Below, piece after piece: positions 17,114-25,276 of a stretch of 62,144 nt of DNA. The DNA comes from an uncultured Bacteroidales bacterium (lineage in GTDB: Bacteria > Bacteroidota > Bacteroidia > Bacteroidales > F082). Under the pieces are notes generated by a model. It saw nothing but the letters and a program-made list of their open reading frames with translations, was not told the DNA's origin and did not search any database. The DNA lies in assembly GCA_900318465.1 (NCBI GenBank), contig ONKQ01000011.1, positions 1 to 62,144 on the forward strand, written 5' to 3'. Position 1 is the first letter of the stretch; each line of letters starts with the position of its first letter. The position numbers and the translations under genes were made by a program.

Positions 17114-18052
17114 TTACACCGCTGCAACATGTGGATAGTAGAAACTTTCGTCAAACAATTCCAATTGGCTGAGGTTCTTGATTTTGGCTTTTTCTTGGAC
17201 GTTGAAATTGAACACCAATGCTTCAACTATTGAGTGCCTGTTCTCTAAATTGCCCCCGTTGTGATAGAAATGGTCTTTAGTCATTATTTTGAAACGATAC
17301 CAATATCTGTCAATCATTTCATTGGGTCTGAAATCGTTGTGATGCCATGTGGAAAGGATGAATTTGGCTTTGGTTTGCGCAAGGGCTTCAAATAAATCCT
17401 TCTCGTCCTGTTCAGTCCAGCCGTTATAATAGTCCACATAACGGCCATAATATGGTGGGTCGCAATAGATGATGTCGCCTTCTTTTGCGGCTGCAATGGT
17501 TTCCCTGAAATCGGAAACATTGAATTTCCAGTCGCTTTTTCGTATAATCTTTTCAATATTAGCGATTTGGTTGCATATCTTGGTGATATAGGCGGGCGCA
17601 AAACGGTCGGGCTTCTTGCAGAAAGGAATGTTCCAGTCGCCTTGACGGTTGAAGCGCATCATTCCGTTGAACCCCGCGCGTGAAAGGAAGATGAAATCGT
17701 AAGGGTCGTGTTCGGCATTGAAACGGTCGCGCACTTCTCGGAAATGTGCGTAACCATCCTCATCGGCAGCGGCGAGCAATCGGCTTTCCTTTTCAAGATA
17801 AGCCCGCATGGAATAATGAGTGATGTCGCCGCTTTGGATGCCTTTGTAGAAATTGATGATGTGGGGGTTGGTGTCACTAATGATGTGTGTGCCGTCAATA
17901 GGAGCGTTGAATCCCACCACGCCAGTTCCGAAAAACGGCTCAATCCAACGGCTTTCGCGGTCGATGCCCGATTTCAGAACAAGGTCGTTAATCCACGGCA
18001 CAAGTTTGGTTTTGATGCCTTGCGATTTTATGGGTGGAACGATAACGGCCAT
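17114..18052 (-). CDS. EcoRV-type adenine-N6 DNA methyltransferase
   Basis: The ATG at 18052 gives 312 residues; a longer frame would run into the endonuclease gene. The order of motifs is that of alpha-class (Dam/DpnM) enzymes: PPIKSQGIKTKLVPW and EPFFGTGVVGFN for S-adenosylmethionine, then the recognition region (FLSRAGFNGMMRFN), then the catalytic motif DPPYYGRYVDYY. Long blocks, such as PFCKKPDRFA-AYITKI and STWHHNDFR, closely match what I remember of M.EcoRV. It should protect GATATC sites by methylating adenine. It starts one base after the endonuclease stop codon. Confidence 0.93.
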   Translation of the reverse strand: MAVIVPPIKSQGIKTKLVPWINDLVLKSGIDRESRWIEPFFGTGVVGFNAPIDGTHIISDTNPHIINFYKGIQSGDITHYSMRAYLEKESRLLAAADEDGYAHFREVRDRFNAEHDPYDFIFLSRAGFNGMMRFNRQGDWNIPFCKKPDRFAPAYITKICNQIANIEKIIRKSDWKFNVSDFRETIAAAKEGDIIYCDPPYYGRYVDYYNGWTEQDEKDLFEALAQTKAKFILSTWHHNDFRPNEMIDRYWYRFKIMTKDHFYHNGGNLENRHSIVEALVFNFNVQEKAKIKNLSQLELFDESFYYPHVAAV

Positions 18053-18053
18053 C

Positions 18054-18860
18054 TTATTTACGGAGTTTTTTGTTGATATTCTGTTGCTTGTCAAGATATT
18101 CCTTGTATGTCGCAAGGTTATGGTAGCGAGGCGCACCGATTCCTGCGTTTCGGGCATCGGCAGCATTGAAATAGTTCATCCAATAGTCGTCAAACACATC
18201 TTCGCCAAGGTCGGAAAATGGTCCTTTGCCGGCTACCAAATTGTCAATTTCCACAATGCCGCCGATGTTGCGTGTGTTGCCGCTTCCAGCACGGTCGCTG
18301 GCGATTTTCCACTTGGGCTGGACGAAGAAAACGAAGTGTTCGATAACAGATTTGATGGCATTCAACTCGGCGATGGAATAGATGCTTTTCTCGTTTGTGT
18401 CAACCACGCTCTGTTTGTACAACATGCCGAGAACGAGGTGGCATTTGTAGTCTTTATATGGATAATCCGTGTTCTTTTTGGAATTGCGGTTGCGGAAATA
18501 ACCCCAATAGGAGCCTAATGTCAAGCCGTTTACCTTATTGTCGTCGCCGTAGTAACTCGATTTGAAATCCACGGCAAACAGATTGCCATTTTCATCCTTG
18601 AAAGTCAAATCGGGATAGTAGTTTTGCGCCGATGGCAGTTCAAGGGTTATTCTGTTTTTCTTCGCGAAAGCCTCCAATCGAGGAATGAGGATGATTTCAA
18701 TGATTTTGGAAACGACTTTGGTGTCGTTGGTAATGGTGTAAACATTCTTGTTCACATCAATAAACCCTTTGACAATCCAATCGTTATTGTCCGTTTCGAG
18801 CAAATCTTTGTAGGATTTCACTTCCTCAGTCAACAGTTTCTGAAACTTGTTTTTGTCCAT
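18054..18860 (-). CDS. EcoRV-like type II restriction endonuclease
   Basis: The 268-residue protein matches the remembered EcoRV sequence along its length. The catalytic set is present: Glu55 (SKIIE), Asp84 (YYPDLTF), Asp98 and Lys100 (AVDFKSS). These correspond to EcoRV Glu45, Asp74, Asp90 and Lys92. The DNA-reading loop GSGNT is kept, and the AGSGNTRNIG context is nearly the same. The Q-loop reads AQNYYPD. The predicted cut site is therefore GATATC. The endonuclease is translated first, from a promoter shared with the methyltransferase, and no controller gene is seen. Confidence 0.92.
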   Translation of the reverse strand: MDKNKFQKLLTEEVKSYKDLLETDNNDWIVKGFIDVNKNVYTITNDTKVVSKIIEIILIPRLEAFAKKNRITLELPSAQNYYPDLTFKDENGNLFAVDFKSSYYGDDNKVNGLTLGSYWGYFRNRNSKKNTDYPYKDYKCHLVLGMLYKQSVVDTNEKSIYSIAELNAIKSVIEHFVFFVQPKWKIASDRAGSGNTRNIGGIVEIDNLVAGKGPFSDLGEDVFDDYWMNYFNAADARNAGIGAPRYHNLATYKEYLDKQQNINKKLRK

Positions 18861-18877
18861 TGGTGGCTATTTTGGGG

Positions 18878-18885
18878 CAAAAATA
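18878..18885 (-). promoter_or_regulatory. -7 box of the restriction-modification operon
   Basis: The minus strand reads TATTTTTG, 17 bases before the endonuclease ATG. No second promoter is evident before the methyltransferase gene. Confidence 0.55.
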
Positions 18886-18925
18886 CGCAAAAAACTCGGT
18901 TAATGGCGGCTTTTTGGAGCAAAAA

Positions 18926-18952
18926 AACAGGCCACCGAAAAGGCAGCCTGTT
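18926..18952 (-). terminator. Rho-independent terminator of lepB
   Basis: On the minus strand AACAGGC pairs with GCCTGTT, the stem continues with wobble pairs, and a run of T follows. It lies just after the lepB stop codon. Confidence 0.85.
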
Positions 18953-18963
18953 AGTAAACTGTT

Positions 18964-20478
18964 TTACTTCGGTATCCTAAACATCCGCTTCCAGCGTATC
19001 CCGCCGTTCTCCTTGTCCAAGGAGAGCCAAACAAGGATGGGCTTGCCAACGATATGGTTTTCAGGGACAAAACCCCAATAGCGCGAGTCGGCGGAGTTGT
19101 GGCGGTTGTCGCCCATCATCCAGTAATAGTCCATCTCGAAGGTGTAACTGTCGGCAGGCTGTCCGTCGATGTAGATTTGGTTGCCCTGCACCTTCAGGTC
19201 GTGGAGTTCGTAGGCGTGGATGATGCGCTCGTAAAGCGGCAAAGTGTTGACATTCAGCGGAACGGTAGCGCCTTTCTTCGGGATGTAGAGTGGCCCGAAG
19301 TTGTCCACATTCCACGGATAGAGGTCGGGGCGGTTGGGGAAGAGGCTGGTCGAAGTGCCTTCGCCCGGGGCTTGGATGTTGCGCATCACGGAGGTGATGA
19401 AAGGCAATTTAATGAGTTCATCGGCCACCTTCGCGCTGATGTTGAGAATGAAAACATTCGGGTCGGCGGTGCGGTAGCCCTCGGTGATGTCGTACTTGTC
19501 CAACGTCTGCTTGTTGATGCCGCCGCTTGTGGTCACTACGGTGTAGTTATATTGCATGTTTTCAGGCTCATAGGCCTTTTCGTTGTTGATATATACCACG
19601 CCATCAACGATTTTCAAGGTGTCGCCAGGCATACCGATGAGGCGTTTCACATAGTTTTCGCGCTTGTCGACGGGATGGGAGATGACCTTGCCGAAGTTCT
19701 GATGGTCGCTCCAAACACGCTTGCGGCCATATTCGCGCACGAGGTCATAATAGTTGACGCTGCTTTGGAAGATGTCGCAAACCGTGTCGCCGGCGGGATA
19801 GTTGAACACGATGGGGTCGTAACGCTTCATTGTCGTAACGCCCGGATAGCGGTGATACGGCAACTTAATCCACTCTAAATAGGATTTCGTGGTCTTGCTT
19901 CCCGGCAAAGTGTTGTGAACAAAGGGGAACGAAAGTGGCGTGTTGGGTCGTTTCGGGCCATAATGTATCTTGCTGACAATCAGGTAATCGCCAACGCAAA
20001 GCGACTTCTCCATACTCGAAGTGGGGATGGTGAAGGCCTCGAAGACGTATGTCCTGATTATCAATGCAGCGACCACTGCAAAAATGATGGCATCGAACCA
20101 CTCGCGGGCAGCTGATTTTTTTGGCCTTTGCGCTGTGGCGGGGTCTTGGTAAACGTCATCTTTGGCGATGACGGGGAAGAAAACAAAAGGCAGAATGGCG
20201 GCCATGCCTTCCTCCCAAACCTTGAAACGTCCGAAGCATTTGCCCAACTCGACGAGCATCAGCAACAGCATGAAGAAGTTGATGTAAGGGAAGACGATAA
20301 AGAACCACCACCAGAATTTCTTTTGTTTTCCAATGATTTTCAACAAGATATAAATGTTGTAATAGGGGATGAGGCTGTAGTAGCCCTTTTGTCCGGCTTT
20401 CTCGAACTGCTTCCAGCAGAACGCAATCGGAAGGGTGAACAGTGCCGGAACGATGAGGATGAAGAGTATCAGTGACAT
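18964..20478 (-). CDS. lepB: Signal peptidase I with a membrane N-terminal extension
   Basis: The 504-residue protein is much longer than a classical signal peptidase. Residues 1-105 carry about four hydrophobic helices (FWWWFFIVFPYINFFMLLLM and others), a DUF5684-like domain common in Bacteroidota LepB. The peptidase part follows: IPTSSMEKSL with the nucleophile Ser155, ENYVKRLIGMPGD with the catalytic Lys, and the box MGDNRHNSADSRYWG. It removes signal peptides of exported proteins. A large insert of roughly 150 residues between the Lys region and the final box is usual for this lineage. It lies downstream of dapB. Confidence 0.93.
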   Translation of the reverse strand: MSLILFILIVPALFTLPIAFCWKQFEKAGQKGYYSLIPYYNIYILLKIIGKQKKFWWWFFIVFPYINFFMLLLMLVELGKCFGRFKVWEEGMAAILPFVFFPVIAKDDVYQDPATAQRPKKSAAREWFDAIIFAVVAALIIRTYVFEAFTIPTSSMEKSLCVGDYLIVSKIHYGPKRPNTPLSFPFVHNTLPGSKTTKSYLEWIKLPYHRYPGVTTMKRYDPIVFNYPAGDTVCDIFQSSVNYYDLVREYGRKRVWSDHQNFGKVISHPVDKRENYVKRLIGMPGDTLKIVDGVVYINNEKAYEPENMQYNYTVVTTSGGINKQTLDKYDITEGYRTADPNVFILNISAKVADELIKLPFITSVMRNIQAPGEGTSTSLFPNRPDLYPWNVDNFGPLYIPKKGATVPLNVNTLPLYERIIHAYELHDLKVQGNQIYIDGQPADSYTFEMDYYWMMGDNRHNSADSRYWGFVPENHIVGKPILVWLSLDKENGGIRWKRMFRIPK

Positions 20479-20535
20479 GGTTTGATGTTGAATTTCAGTA
20501 TTAACGATGAAAAAAATGTGTTAGTATATTGGCTG

Positions 20536-20543
20536 CAAAAATA
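20536..20543 (-). promoter_or_regulatory. -7 box of lepB
   Basis: The minus strand reads TATTTTTG in the gap between dapB and lepB, 57 bases before the lepB ATG. lepB may thus be expressed separately from dapB. Confidence 0.5.
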
Positions 20544-20585
20544 CGGAAAAGTTCAACACAAGCCCCGAATGGGCGACAGGATGTT

Positions 20586-21296
20586 TCATTTCCCAAACAA
20601 ATCTTCCATCCCAAACACACCCGTCTTTCCAACCAAAAACTCCGCTGCGGCCAAGGCACCAGCTGCCAATCCTTGTCGGTTGAAGGCTTCGTGGGTGAGA
20701 GTGATCTTGTCGGCTGGCGACGACGCTTCAACACTATGGATGCCAAACACTTCGCCCTCACGTGTGGCTTTAATACATAAGGTGTGGTCGGCGGGCGTGT
20801 CGAGGCTCCAGCTGTCGTAGTCGTGGTTGAGGGCTATGATGTCGTTGGCCAATTTCACCGCCGTGCCGCTGGGTTTGTCGAGTTTGTGGATGTGGTGTGT
20901 CTCGGCCAAGGATAGTTGGTAGCAATATCGCTCAGCAAAACGTGCTAACTGCTTGTTAAGCATGAACATGATGTTCATCCCAATGCTAAAGTTGGGTGCA
21001 GTGAAAAGGCTCTGTTTTTCGGCCAAACAACGTGCCTTGATTTCCTCGAAATGGTCTTGCCAGGCCGTGGTGCCGACGACAATCGGAATATGCAGGTCGA
21101 AGCAACGGTGTATGTTACCAACCACCTGGTCGGGCTGGCTGAACTCGATGGCGACCTTGGCTTGTTTCAATTGGTCGAGGCGTGTTTCCCATTCTTGGGG
21201 ATTGTCGATGGTGATGACGATTTCATGGTTGCGGGCCAATGCTGCTTTCTCCACCTCGTGGCCCATCTTTCCGTATCCGATGATTGCGATTTTCAT
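20586..21296 (-). CDS. dapB: 4-hydroxy-tetrahydrodipicolinate reductase
   Basis: DapB performs the second committed step of the diaminopimelate and lysine pathway. The 236-residue protein begins MKIAIIGYGKMG (dinucleotide site), has the GTTAWQ motif, and carries the catalytic region ETHHIHKLDKPSGTA. It is slightly shorter than proteobacterial DapB, as usual in Bacteroidota. It lies in the run parA-parB-DUF5683-dapB-lepB, which I recall as conserved in this phylum. Confidence 0.96.
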   Translation of the reverse strand: MKIAIIGYGKMGHEVEKAALARNHEIVITIDNPQEWETRLDQLKQAKVAIEFSQPDQVVGNIHRCFDLHIPIVVGTTAWQDHFEEIKARCLAEKQSLFTAPNFSIGMNIMFMLNKQLARFAERYCYQLSLAETHHIHKLDKPSGTAVKLANDIIALNHDYDSWSLDTPADHTLCIKATREGEVFGIHSVEASSPADKITLTHEAFNRQGLAAGALAAAEFLVGKTGVFGMEDLFGK

Positions 21297-21456
21297 AGTA
21301 GTTTTTTTGTCACAAAACTTTCAAAACTCACAAAACCTCTTTTTGGTTTTTGGGAAACCTGCCAACCGGCGGTTTCCCTGCGGCTGCACGGTTGTGTCAG
21401 CCGCAACACCTTGTGTAAATGTTTGTTTTGCATTGTTTTGTGGGTTTTGTGATAAA
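21297..21456. repeat. Intergenic hairpin element, copy 1
   Basis: Tandem CACAAAAC/CAAAAC words (21311-21338) on the left mirror GTTTTG words (about 21421-21451) on the right. Between them are two strong hairpins: GGGAAACC (21352-21359) with GGTTTCCC (21371-21378), extended by GCC/GGC, and TGCGGCTG (21379-21386) with CAGCCGCA (21398-21405). The left end nearly repeats at 33823-33850. It interrupts the DUF5683-dapB transcript. Confidence 0.8.
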
Positions 21457-22101
21457 TTAGAAATTCAGTTGGAAAGACAGCCCGACTTGGGCGTATTGTA
21501 GTATGGGAAGAGGTAATTCAGTGGGCCGCAGATATGGGTCGACGCTGAGGCTGAGGTCGTCGCTGATGTCGTAGGAATAAAGGTGCCCATCGACGCAGGC
21601 ATCAACGATGTTCAAGCCGTACCATGCCACGGTGATAATCGAAAACAACTCAAGATTTCGACGGTAGCTTTCCTTGTAGGTTTGCAGCTGGCTGTCGGCA
21701 TATTTGTTGGCCAAGTCGGTCTCGTGTTGGTTGAGAGTCACGCCTTCAGGCAGGTCGCCGGTCTTGTATTCGTAGGCATGGAGGTAGGAACGGTATTCGT
21801 AGTAATTGGTGTAGACCATGTAGCCCAAACCGCCAAAACCGGCATAGACGATAGGCACTTTCCACCATTTCCCGTTGTAGATTTGCCCCAATCCTGGCAG
21901 GCAGGCCGACATGATGGTGGCGGTTTTGGGGCTGTGTGGACGCTTGTTTTTGGGTTGTTTGGCTTTCTTCTTAGTTGATTGTATCAGGGTGTCGCCTGTG
22001 ATGGTCGTGTTCACCGTGTCAAACGTAACGACTTGGGCTTCAATTTTCTGGAAACCAAGCAACAACGTCAGTCCGATGAGCAACAGCAGGCGGCGTGGCA
22101 T
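21457..22101 (-). CDS. DUF5683 domain membrane protein
   Basis: The 214-residue protein has a signal peptide (LLLLIGLTLLLGFQKIEAQ), a Lys-rich stretch, and then the DUF5683 core with ATIMSACLPGLGQIYNGKWWKVPIVYAGFGGLGY. A second hydrophobic segment lies near residue 160 (FSIITVAWYGLNIVDACVDG). The family is found next to parB in many Bacteroidota; its function is unknown. It starts six bases after the parB stop codon. Confidence 0.85.
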   Translation of the reverse strand: MPRRLLLLIGLTLLLGFQKIEAQVVTFDTVNTTITGDTLIQSTKKKAKQPKNKRPHSPKTATIMSACLPGLGQIYNGKWWKVPIVYAGFGGLGYMVYTNYYEYRSYLHAYEYKTGDLPEGVTLNQHETDLANKYADSQLQTYKESYRRNLELFSIITVAWYGLNIVDACVDGHLYSYDISDDLSLSVDPYLRPTELPLPILQYAQVGLSFQLNF

Positions 22102-22107
22102 GGCGGT

Positions 22108-22998
22108 TCATTTGTGGTTGAAGAGTTCCATGATGCGGTCAAACTCGGCTTCGTCCTTGAAGTCGATGACCACGCTGCCTTGACCTTTCACATTTCTTGT
22201 GACTTTGACTTTGGTGTTCAACGTTTGCGACAACGTCTTGATCTTGCTCTTGAAATGCTCAGGAATGAAATTGGTTTGCTTCTTCTCCTTGCTGCCTGGG
22301 TTCTTGGCTTTCTCGGCCAAATCTTCGGTCTGACGGACGTTCATCTCGCCCTCGATGATTTGCTGGAGAAGCTTCAATTGCTGTTCCTTGTCGGGGATGT
22401 TGATTAAGGCGCGGGCGTGTCCCATGCTGATGTGACCGTCGCGGATGGCAATTTGCACCTCGGCGGGCAACTTCAACAATCTCAAGAAGTTGGCTACGGC
22501 ACTACGGCTTTTTCCCACCTTGTCGCTCACTTCCTCTTGGGTCATGTTGCATTCGTCGATGAGGCGTTGGTAAGAGATGGCCACCTCAATGGCGTTGAGG
22601 TTTTCGCGATGGATGTTCTCGATGAGGGCAAGTTCAAGCATCTGCTCGTCGTTGGCCACGCGAATGAATACCGGGATCTTTGCCAATCCAGCCATCTTGG
22701 AAGCCCTCAAGCGGCGTTCACCAGAAATGAGTTGGTACTTGTTGTATCCAAGTTTCCTCACCGTAACGGGTTGAATGACACCTTGTTCCTTTATGGAGTC
22801 GGCCAACTCTCTCAAAGCGGTCTCGTCAAATTCGGTTCTTGGCTGGAAAGGGTTGGTTTGTATTAAGTTGATGTCGATTTCCGCAATGGCGCCTGCCACG
22901 AAATCGCCGGATATGTCTTTGCTGGTGATGTCGGTTTCGGGACTTTGCAGGATGGCGTCCAAACCGCGACCGAGGGCTCTTTTGTTTTTGTCTGACAT
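22108..22998 (-). CDS. parB: ParB chromosome partitioning protein (CTPase)
   Basis: The ATG at 22998 gives 296 residues (MSDKNKRALGRGLDAILQSP), the usual ParB start. The upstream extension overlaps parA and is rejected. The CTP-binding box GERRLRASKMAG, the NPFQPRTEFDE motif, the helix-turn-helix TQEEVSDKVGKSRSAVANFLRLLKLP and the C-terminal dimer domain are all present. ParB loads on parS and spreads as a clamp. It starts 13 bases after the parA stop codon. No parS site was seen in the window. Confidence 0.96.
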   Translation of the reverse strand: MSDKNKRALGRGLDAILQSPETDITSKDISGDFVAGAIAEIDINLIQTNPFQPRTEFDETALRELADSIKEQGVIQPVTVRKLGYNKYQLISGERRLRASKMAGLAKIPVFIRVANDEQMLELALIENIHRENLNAIEVAISYQRLIDECNMTQEEVSDKVGKSRSAVANFLRLLKLPAEVQIAIRDGHISMGHARALINIPDKEQQLKLLQQIIEGEMNVRQTEDLAEKAKNPGSKEKKQTNFIPEHFKSKIKTLSQTLNTKVKVTRNVKGQGSVVIDFKDEAEFDRIMELFNHK

Positions 22999-23011
22999 GG
23001 AGGGATGGGTA

Positions 23012-23785
23012 TTATTGGTTGATATGATTCTTTTCCAAGATTTCTCGCGCGAGGTTGAGGTAATTGATGGCGCCGACACTGCCCGCATCGTGCATGATGA
23101 TGGATTTGCCGAAACTTGGGGCCTCGCCCAAGCGCGTGTTGCGGTTGATGATGGTGTTGAAAACCATGTCTTGGAAGTGCATCTTCACTTCTTCCACCAC
23201 CTGCCTTGACAGGCGCAAACGAGTGTCGAACATGGTGAGTAGGATGCCTTCAATATCGAGGTCGGGATTGAGTCGGGTTTGCACTATCTTGATGGTGTTC
23301 AACAGTTTGCCTAAACCTTCCAAGGCGAAATACTCGCATTGCACGGGAATGATGACCGAGTCGGAAGCGGTGAGTGAATTGACGGTGACCAAACCCAACG
23401 ACGGCGAGCAATCAATGATGATGAAGTCGAAGTCATTCTTGATAGGGGCGAGTGATTTTCTCATCATCTGTTCGCGCTCGGGCAGGTTAATCATCTCGAT
23501 TTCAGCACCTACCAAGTCGATGTGGGCGGGAACAAGTGACAAATTCGGGGTGTCGGTTTCCACGATGACGGTTCTGAGGTCGACATTGTCAATTATGCAC
23601 TCATAAATGCTGGTTTCCACGGATTTTGGGTCGACACCCACACCCGACGTGGCGTTGGCCTGCGGGTCGGCATCGATGAGGAGTGTCTTGTGCTCAAGTA
23701 CGGCCAAACTGGCCGCAAGGTTGATGGCGGTGGTGGTTTTGCCCACTCCGCCTTTCTGGTTGGCTATCGCTATAGTTTTGCCCAT
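23012..23785 (-). CDS. parA: ParA chromosome partitioning ATPase
   Basis: The 257-residue ATPase has the deviant Walker A motif NQKGGVGKTTTAINLAAS, the LLIDADPQANATSG motif and DFIIIDCSPSLGLVTVN. It drives origin segregation by ATP-dependent binding to the nucleoid and works with ParB. It is the first gene of the par-DUF5683-dapB run. Confidence 0.97.
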   Translation of the reverse strand: MGKTIAIANQKGGVGKTTTAINLAASLAVLEHKTLLIDADPQANATSGVGVDPKSVETSIYECIIDNVDLRTVIVETDTPNLSLVPAHIDLVGAEIEMINLPEREQMMRKSLAPIKNDFDFIIIDCSPSLGLVTVNSLTASDSVIIPVQCEYFALEGLGKLLNTIKIVQTRLNPDLDIEGILLTMFDTRLRLSRQVVEEVKMHFQDMVFNTIINRNTRLGEAPSFGKSIIMHDAGSVGAINYLNLAREILEKNHINQ

Positions 23786-23805
23786 TTCAATTTCTTTTTT
23801 CGCTG

Positions 23806-23813
23806 CAAAATTA
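23806..23813 (-). promoter_or_regulatory. -7 box of parA
   Basis: The minus strand reads TAATTTTG, 20 bases before the parA ATG. Confidence 0.55.
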
Positions 23814-23852
23814 CGCTAATTGAAGCGAAATATTGCCGTCGTAGGGTAAAAG

Positions 23853-23881
23853 TTATCAACAAAACGGCAAAGTGTTGATAA
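23853..23881. other. Inverted pair of DnaA-box-like sequences
   Basis: TTATCAACA (23853-23861) faces its exact inverse TGTTGATAA (23873-23881), with 11 bases between. Each arm is one base away from the DnaA box TTATCCACA. A tract of eight T follows. It lies upstream of parA. Confidence 0.4.
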
Positions 23882-23897
23882 GTTTTTTTTAAATACA

Positions 23898-23924
23898 AAA
23901 GGCCGCAATTGCTTGCGACCCTTT
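23898..23924 (-). terminator. Rho-independent terminator of the DUF3276 gene
   Basis: On the minus strand AAAGG and CGCAA arms pair across a GCAA-like loop, and TTTTGTATTT follows. It lies directly after the DUF3276 stop codon. Confidence 0.65.
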
Positions 23925-23949
23925 GTTGTGTTGAGTTTTCAAATTTGTC

Positions 23950-24330
23950 TTATTTGTCGAGGCTGTCAAACCAGCGGTCGATGGCACTGTCAATCTTGGT
24001 GTGGGTTTCGCCTTCGGGGTTCTCGTAGTGGCGGGGGGTCGGCTCCGGCTCATCGTAATAGTCAGCCGGCAGTTCGCCCGTCTCCACAAACTTGATGGCG
24101 TCGTTCAAGCCCTTTGACACCTTCTCGAAGTCTTCCTTGTAGAGGAAAATCTTGTGCTTCTCGTAGAAGAACTGGTTGGCGTTCTCGTCGAAACGGCGTT
24201 TGCTTTCGGTTATGGTGATGTACTTCTCGTCATTTTTTGTGGCTTTCACATCGAAAAAATACGTCCTCTTTCCTGCTTTCACGGCCTTTGAGAATCCTCC
24301 GTTGCCGTTCATGTCTTTTTCTTCCATCAT
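23950..24330 (-). CDS. PUR-domain nucleic acid binding protein (DUF3276)
   Basis: I chose the ATG at 24330, which gives 126 residues. The longer frame starts with a TTG that falls on the promoter box. The core SKAVKAGKRTYFFDVKATKN followed by KYITITESKRRF matches the DUF3276/PUR-alpha-like family, a small single-stranded DNA or RNA binding protein in Bacteroidota. The tail is acidic with a Glu/Pro-rich stretch. It is transcribed alone, divergent from the exonuclease gene. The biological role is not known. Confidence 0.87.
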   Translation of the reverse strand: MMEEKDMNGNGGFSKAVKAGKRTYFFDVKATKNDEKYITITESKRRFDENANQFFYEKHKIFLYKEDFEKVSKGLNDAIKFVETGELPADYYDEPEPTPRHYENPEGETHTKIDSAIDRWFDSLDK

Positions 24331-24384
24331 GTCTTTCAGTAATTTGATGTCTAATTCTTGTTCTTTGTTGTTTGAAAAGTGGGG

Positions 24385-24392
24385 CAAAAGTA
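24385..24392 (-). promoter_or_regulatory. -7 box of the DUF3276 gene
   Basis: The minus strand reads TACTTTTG. The box overlaps the TTG of the longer reading frame, which argues for the downstream ATG. Confidence 0.6.
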
Positions 24393-24425
24393 GAAAAAAA
24401 ATGAATATCGGAGTGTTTTATGTGT

Positions 24426-24433
24426 TATTTTTG
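24426..24433 (+). promoter_or_regulatory. -7 box of the exonuclease gene
   Basis: TATTTTTG lies 20 bases before the ATG at 24454. It is divergent from the DUF3276 promoter. Confidence 0.6.
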
Positions 24434-24453
24434 CCGTCAAAATCCTAAATCCA

Positions 24454-25272
24454 ATGCAACTGAAGCTGAAACGGCCTATCGCTTTTTTCGACCTTGAAAC
24501 CACAGGCCTGAATACCTCGCACGACCGCATCGTAGAGATGAGTGTGCTGAAAATCAACGTAAACGGAGAAGAAGAACAGCGCGTTTGGCTGCTCAATCCT
24601 GAGATTCCCATTTCCGAGGAATCGGCGTCGGTGCACGGCTACACCAACGAGATGGTGGCCGACAAACCGACTTTCCGGGACAAGGCCAAGGAGATTGCGC
24701 TGTTTATTGGCAATGCCGACCTTGCCGGTTACAACATCTTGAAGTTCGACCTGCCCATGTTGGTGGAGGAGTTTCTGCGCGTCGACTATGATTTCGACCT
24801 CAAAGACCGTGGATTCATCGATGTGATGAACATCTATATGAAGATGGAACCGCGCACGTTGAAAAGCGCCTATCGCTATTTCTGCCATGCTGAACTTGAG
24901 GGTGCGCATGGGGCAATGGCCGACACGAAGGCTACCTACGAGGTGCTATGCTCCATGCTCGACCGCTATCAAGGCGTTGAATATGAGGATGCTAAAGGGA
25001 ATCGCTCGCAAGGGCCTACCAACGATATGAAGCAGCTGGCCGACTTTTCGGCCCATCATAAAAACGCCGACCTGTCGGGACAGATTATCTTTGATGAAGC
25101 GGGCAAGGAAGTGTTCATGTTTGGCAAACACAAAGGCGAGCGCGTGGAGGACGTGTTCAAAAAGGAGCCGCCTTATTACGATTGGATTATGAAGAACGAT
25201 TTTCCGCGTTATACGAAAAAGGTGGTGACTGCCATCCGACTGCGCATGGGTGGAAAGAATGTAAAACATTGA
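24454..25272 (+). CDS. DnaQ-family 3'-5' exonuclease
   Basis: The 272-residue protein carries the DEDDh exonuclease motifs: FFDLETTGLN (Exo I), LAGYNILKFDLPML (Exo II) and HGAMADTKATYEVL (Exo III, with the catalytic His). It resembles the epsilon proofreading subunit of DNA polymerase III. The C-terminal 100 residues (KHKGERVEDVFKKEPPYYDW) form the small domain seen in many stand-alone exonucleases. Its role may be proofreading or repair. It starts a short run with the FAH-family hydrolase and oligopeptidase genes. Confidence 0.9.
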   Translation: MQLKLKRPIAFFDLETTGLNTSHDRIVEMSVLKINVNGEEEQRVWLLNPEIPISEESASVHGYTNEMVADKPTFRDKAKEIALFIGNADLAGYNILKFDLPMLVEEFLRVDYDFDLKDRGFIDVMNIYMKMEPRTLKSAYRYFCHAELEGAHGAMADTKATYEVLCSMLDRYQGVEYEDAKGNRSQGPTNDMKQLADFSAHHKNADLSGQIIFDEAGKEVFMFGKHKGERVEDVFKKEPPYYDWIMKNDFPRYTKKVVTAIRLRMGGKNVKH

Positions 25273-25276
25273 TTCT

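Noticed and set aside
17114-20478. Prophage or integrative element around the restriction genes
   Set aside because: No integrase, att repeat or phage gene is present; ftsK and lepB on both sides are housekeeping genes.
22108-23785. parS site near parAB
   Set aside because: No 16-base parS-like palindrome of the TGTTTCACGTGAAACA type was seen in or next to the genes.
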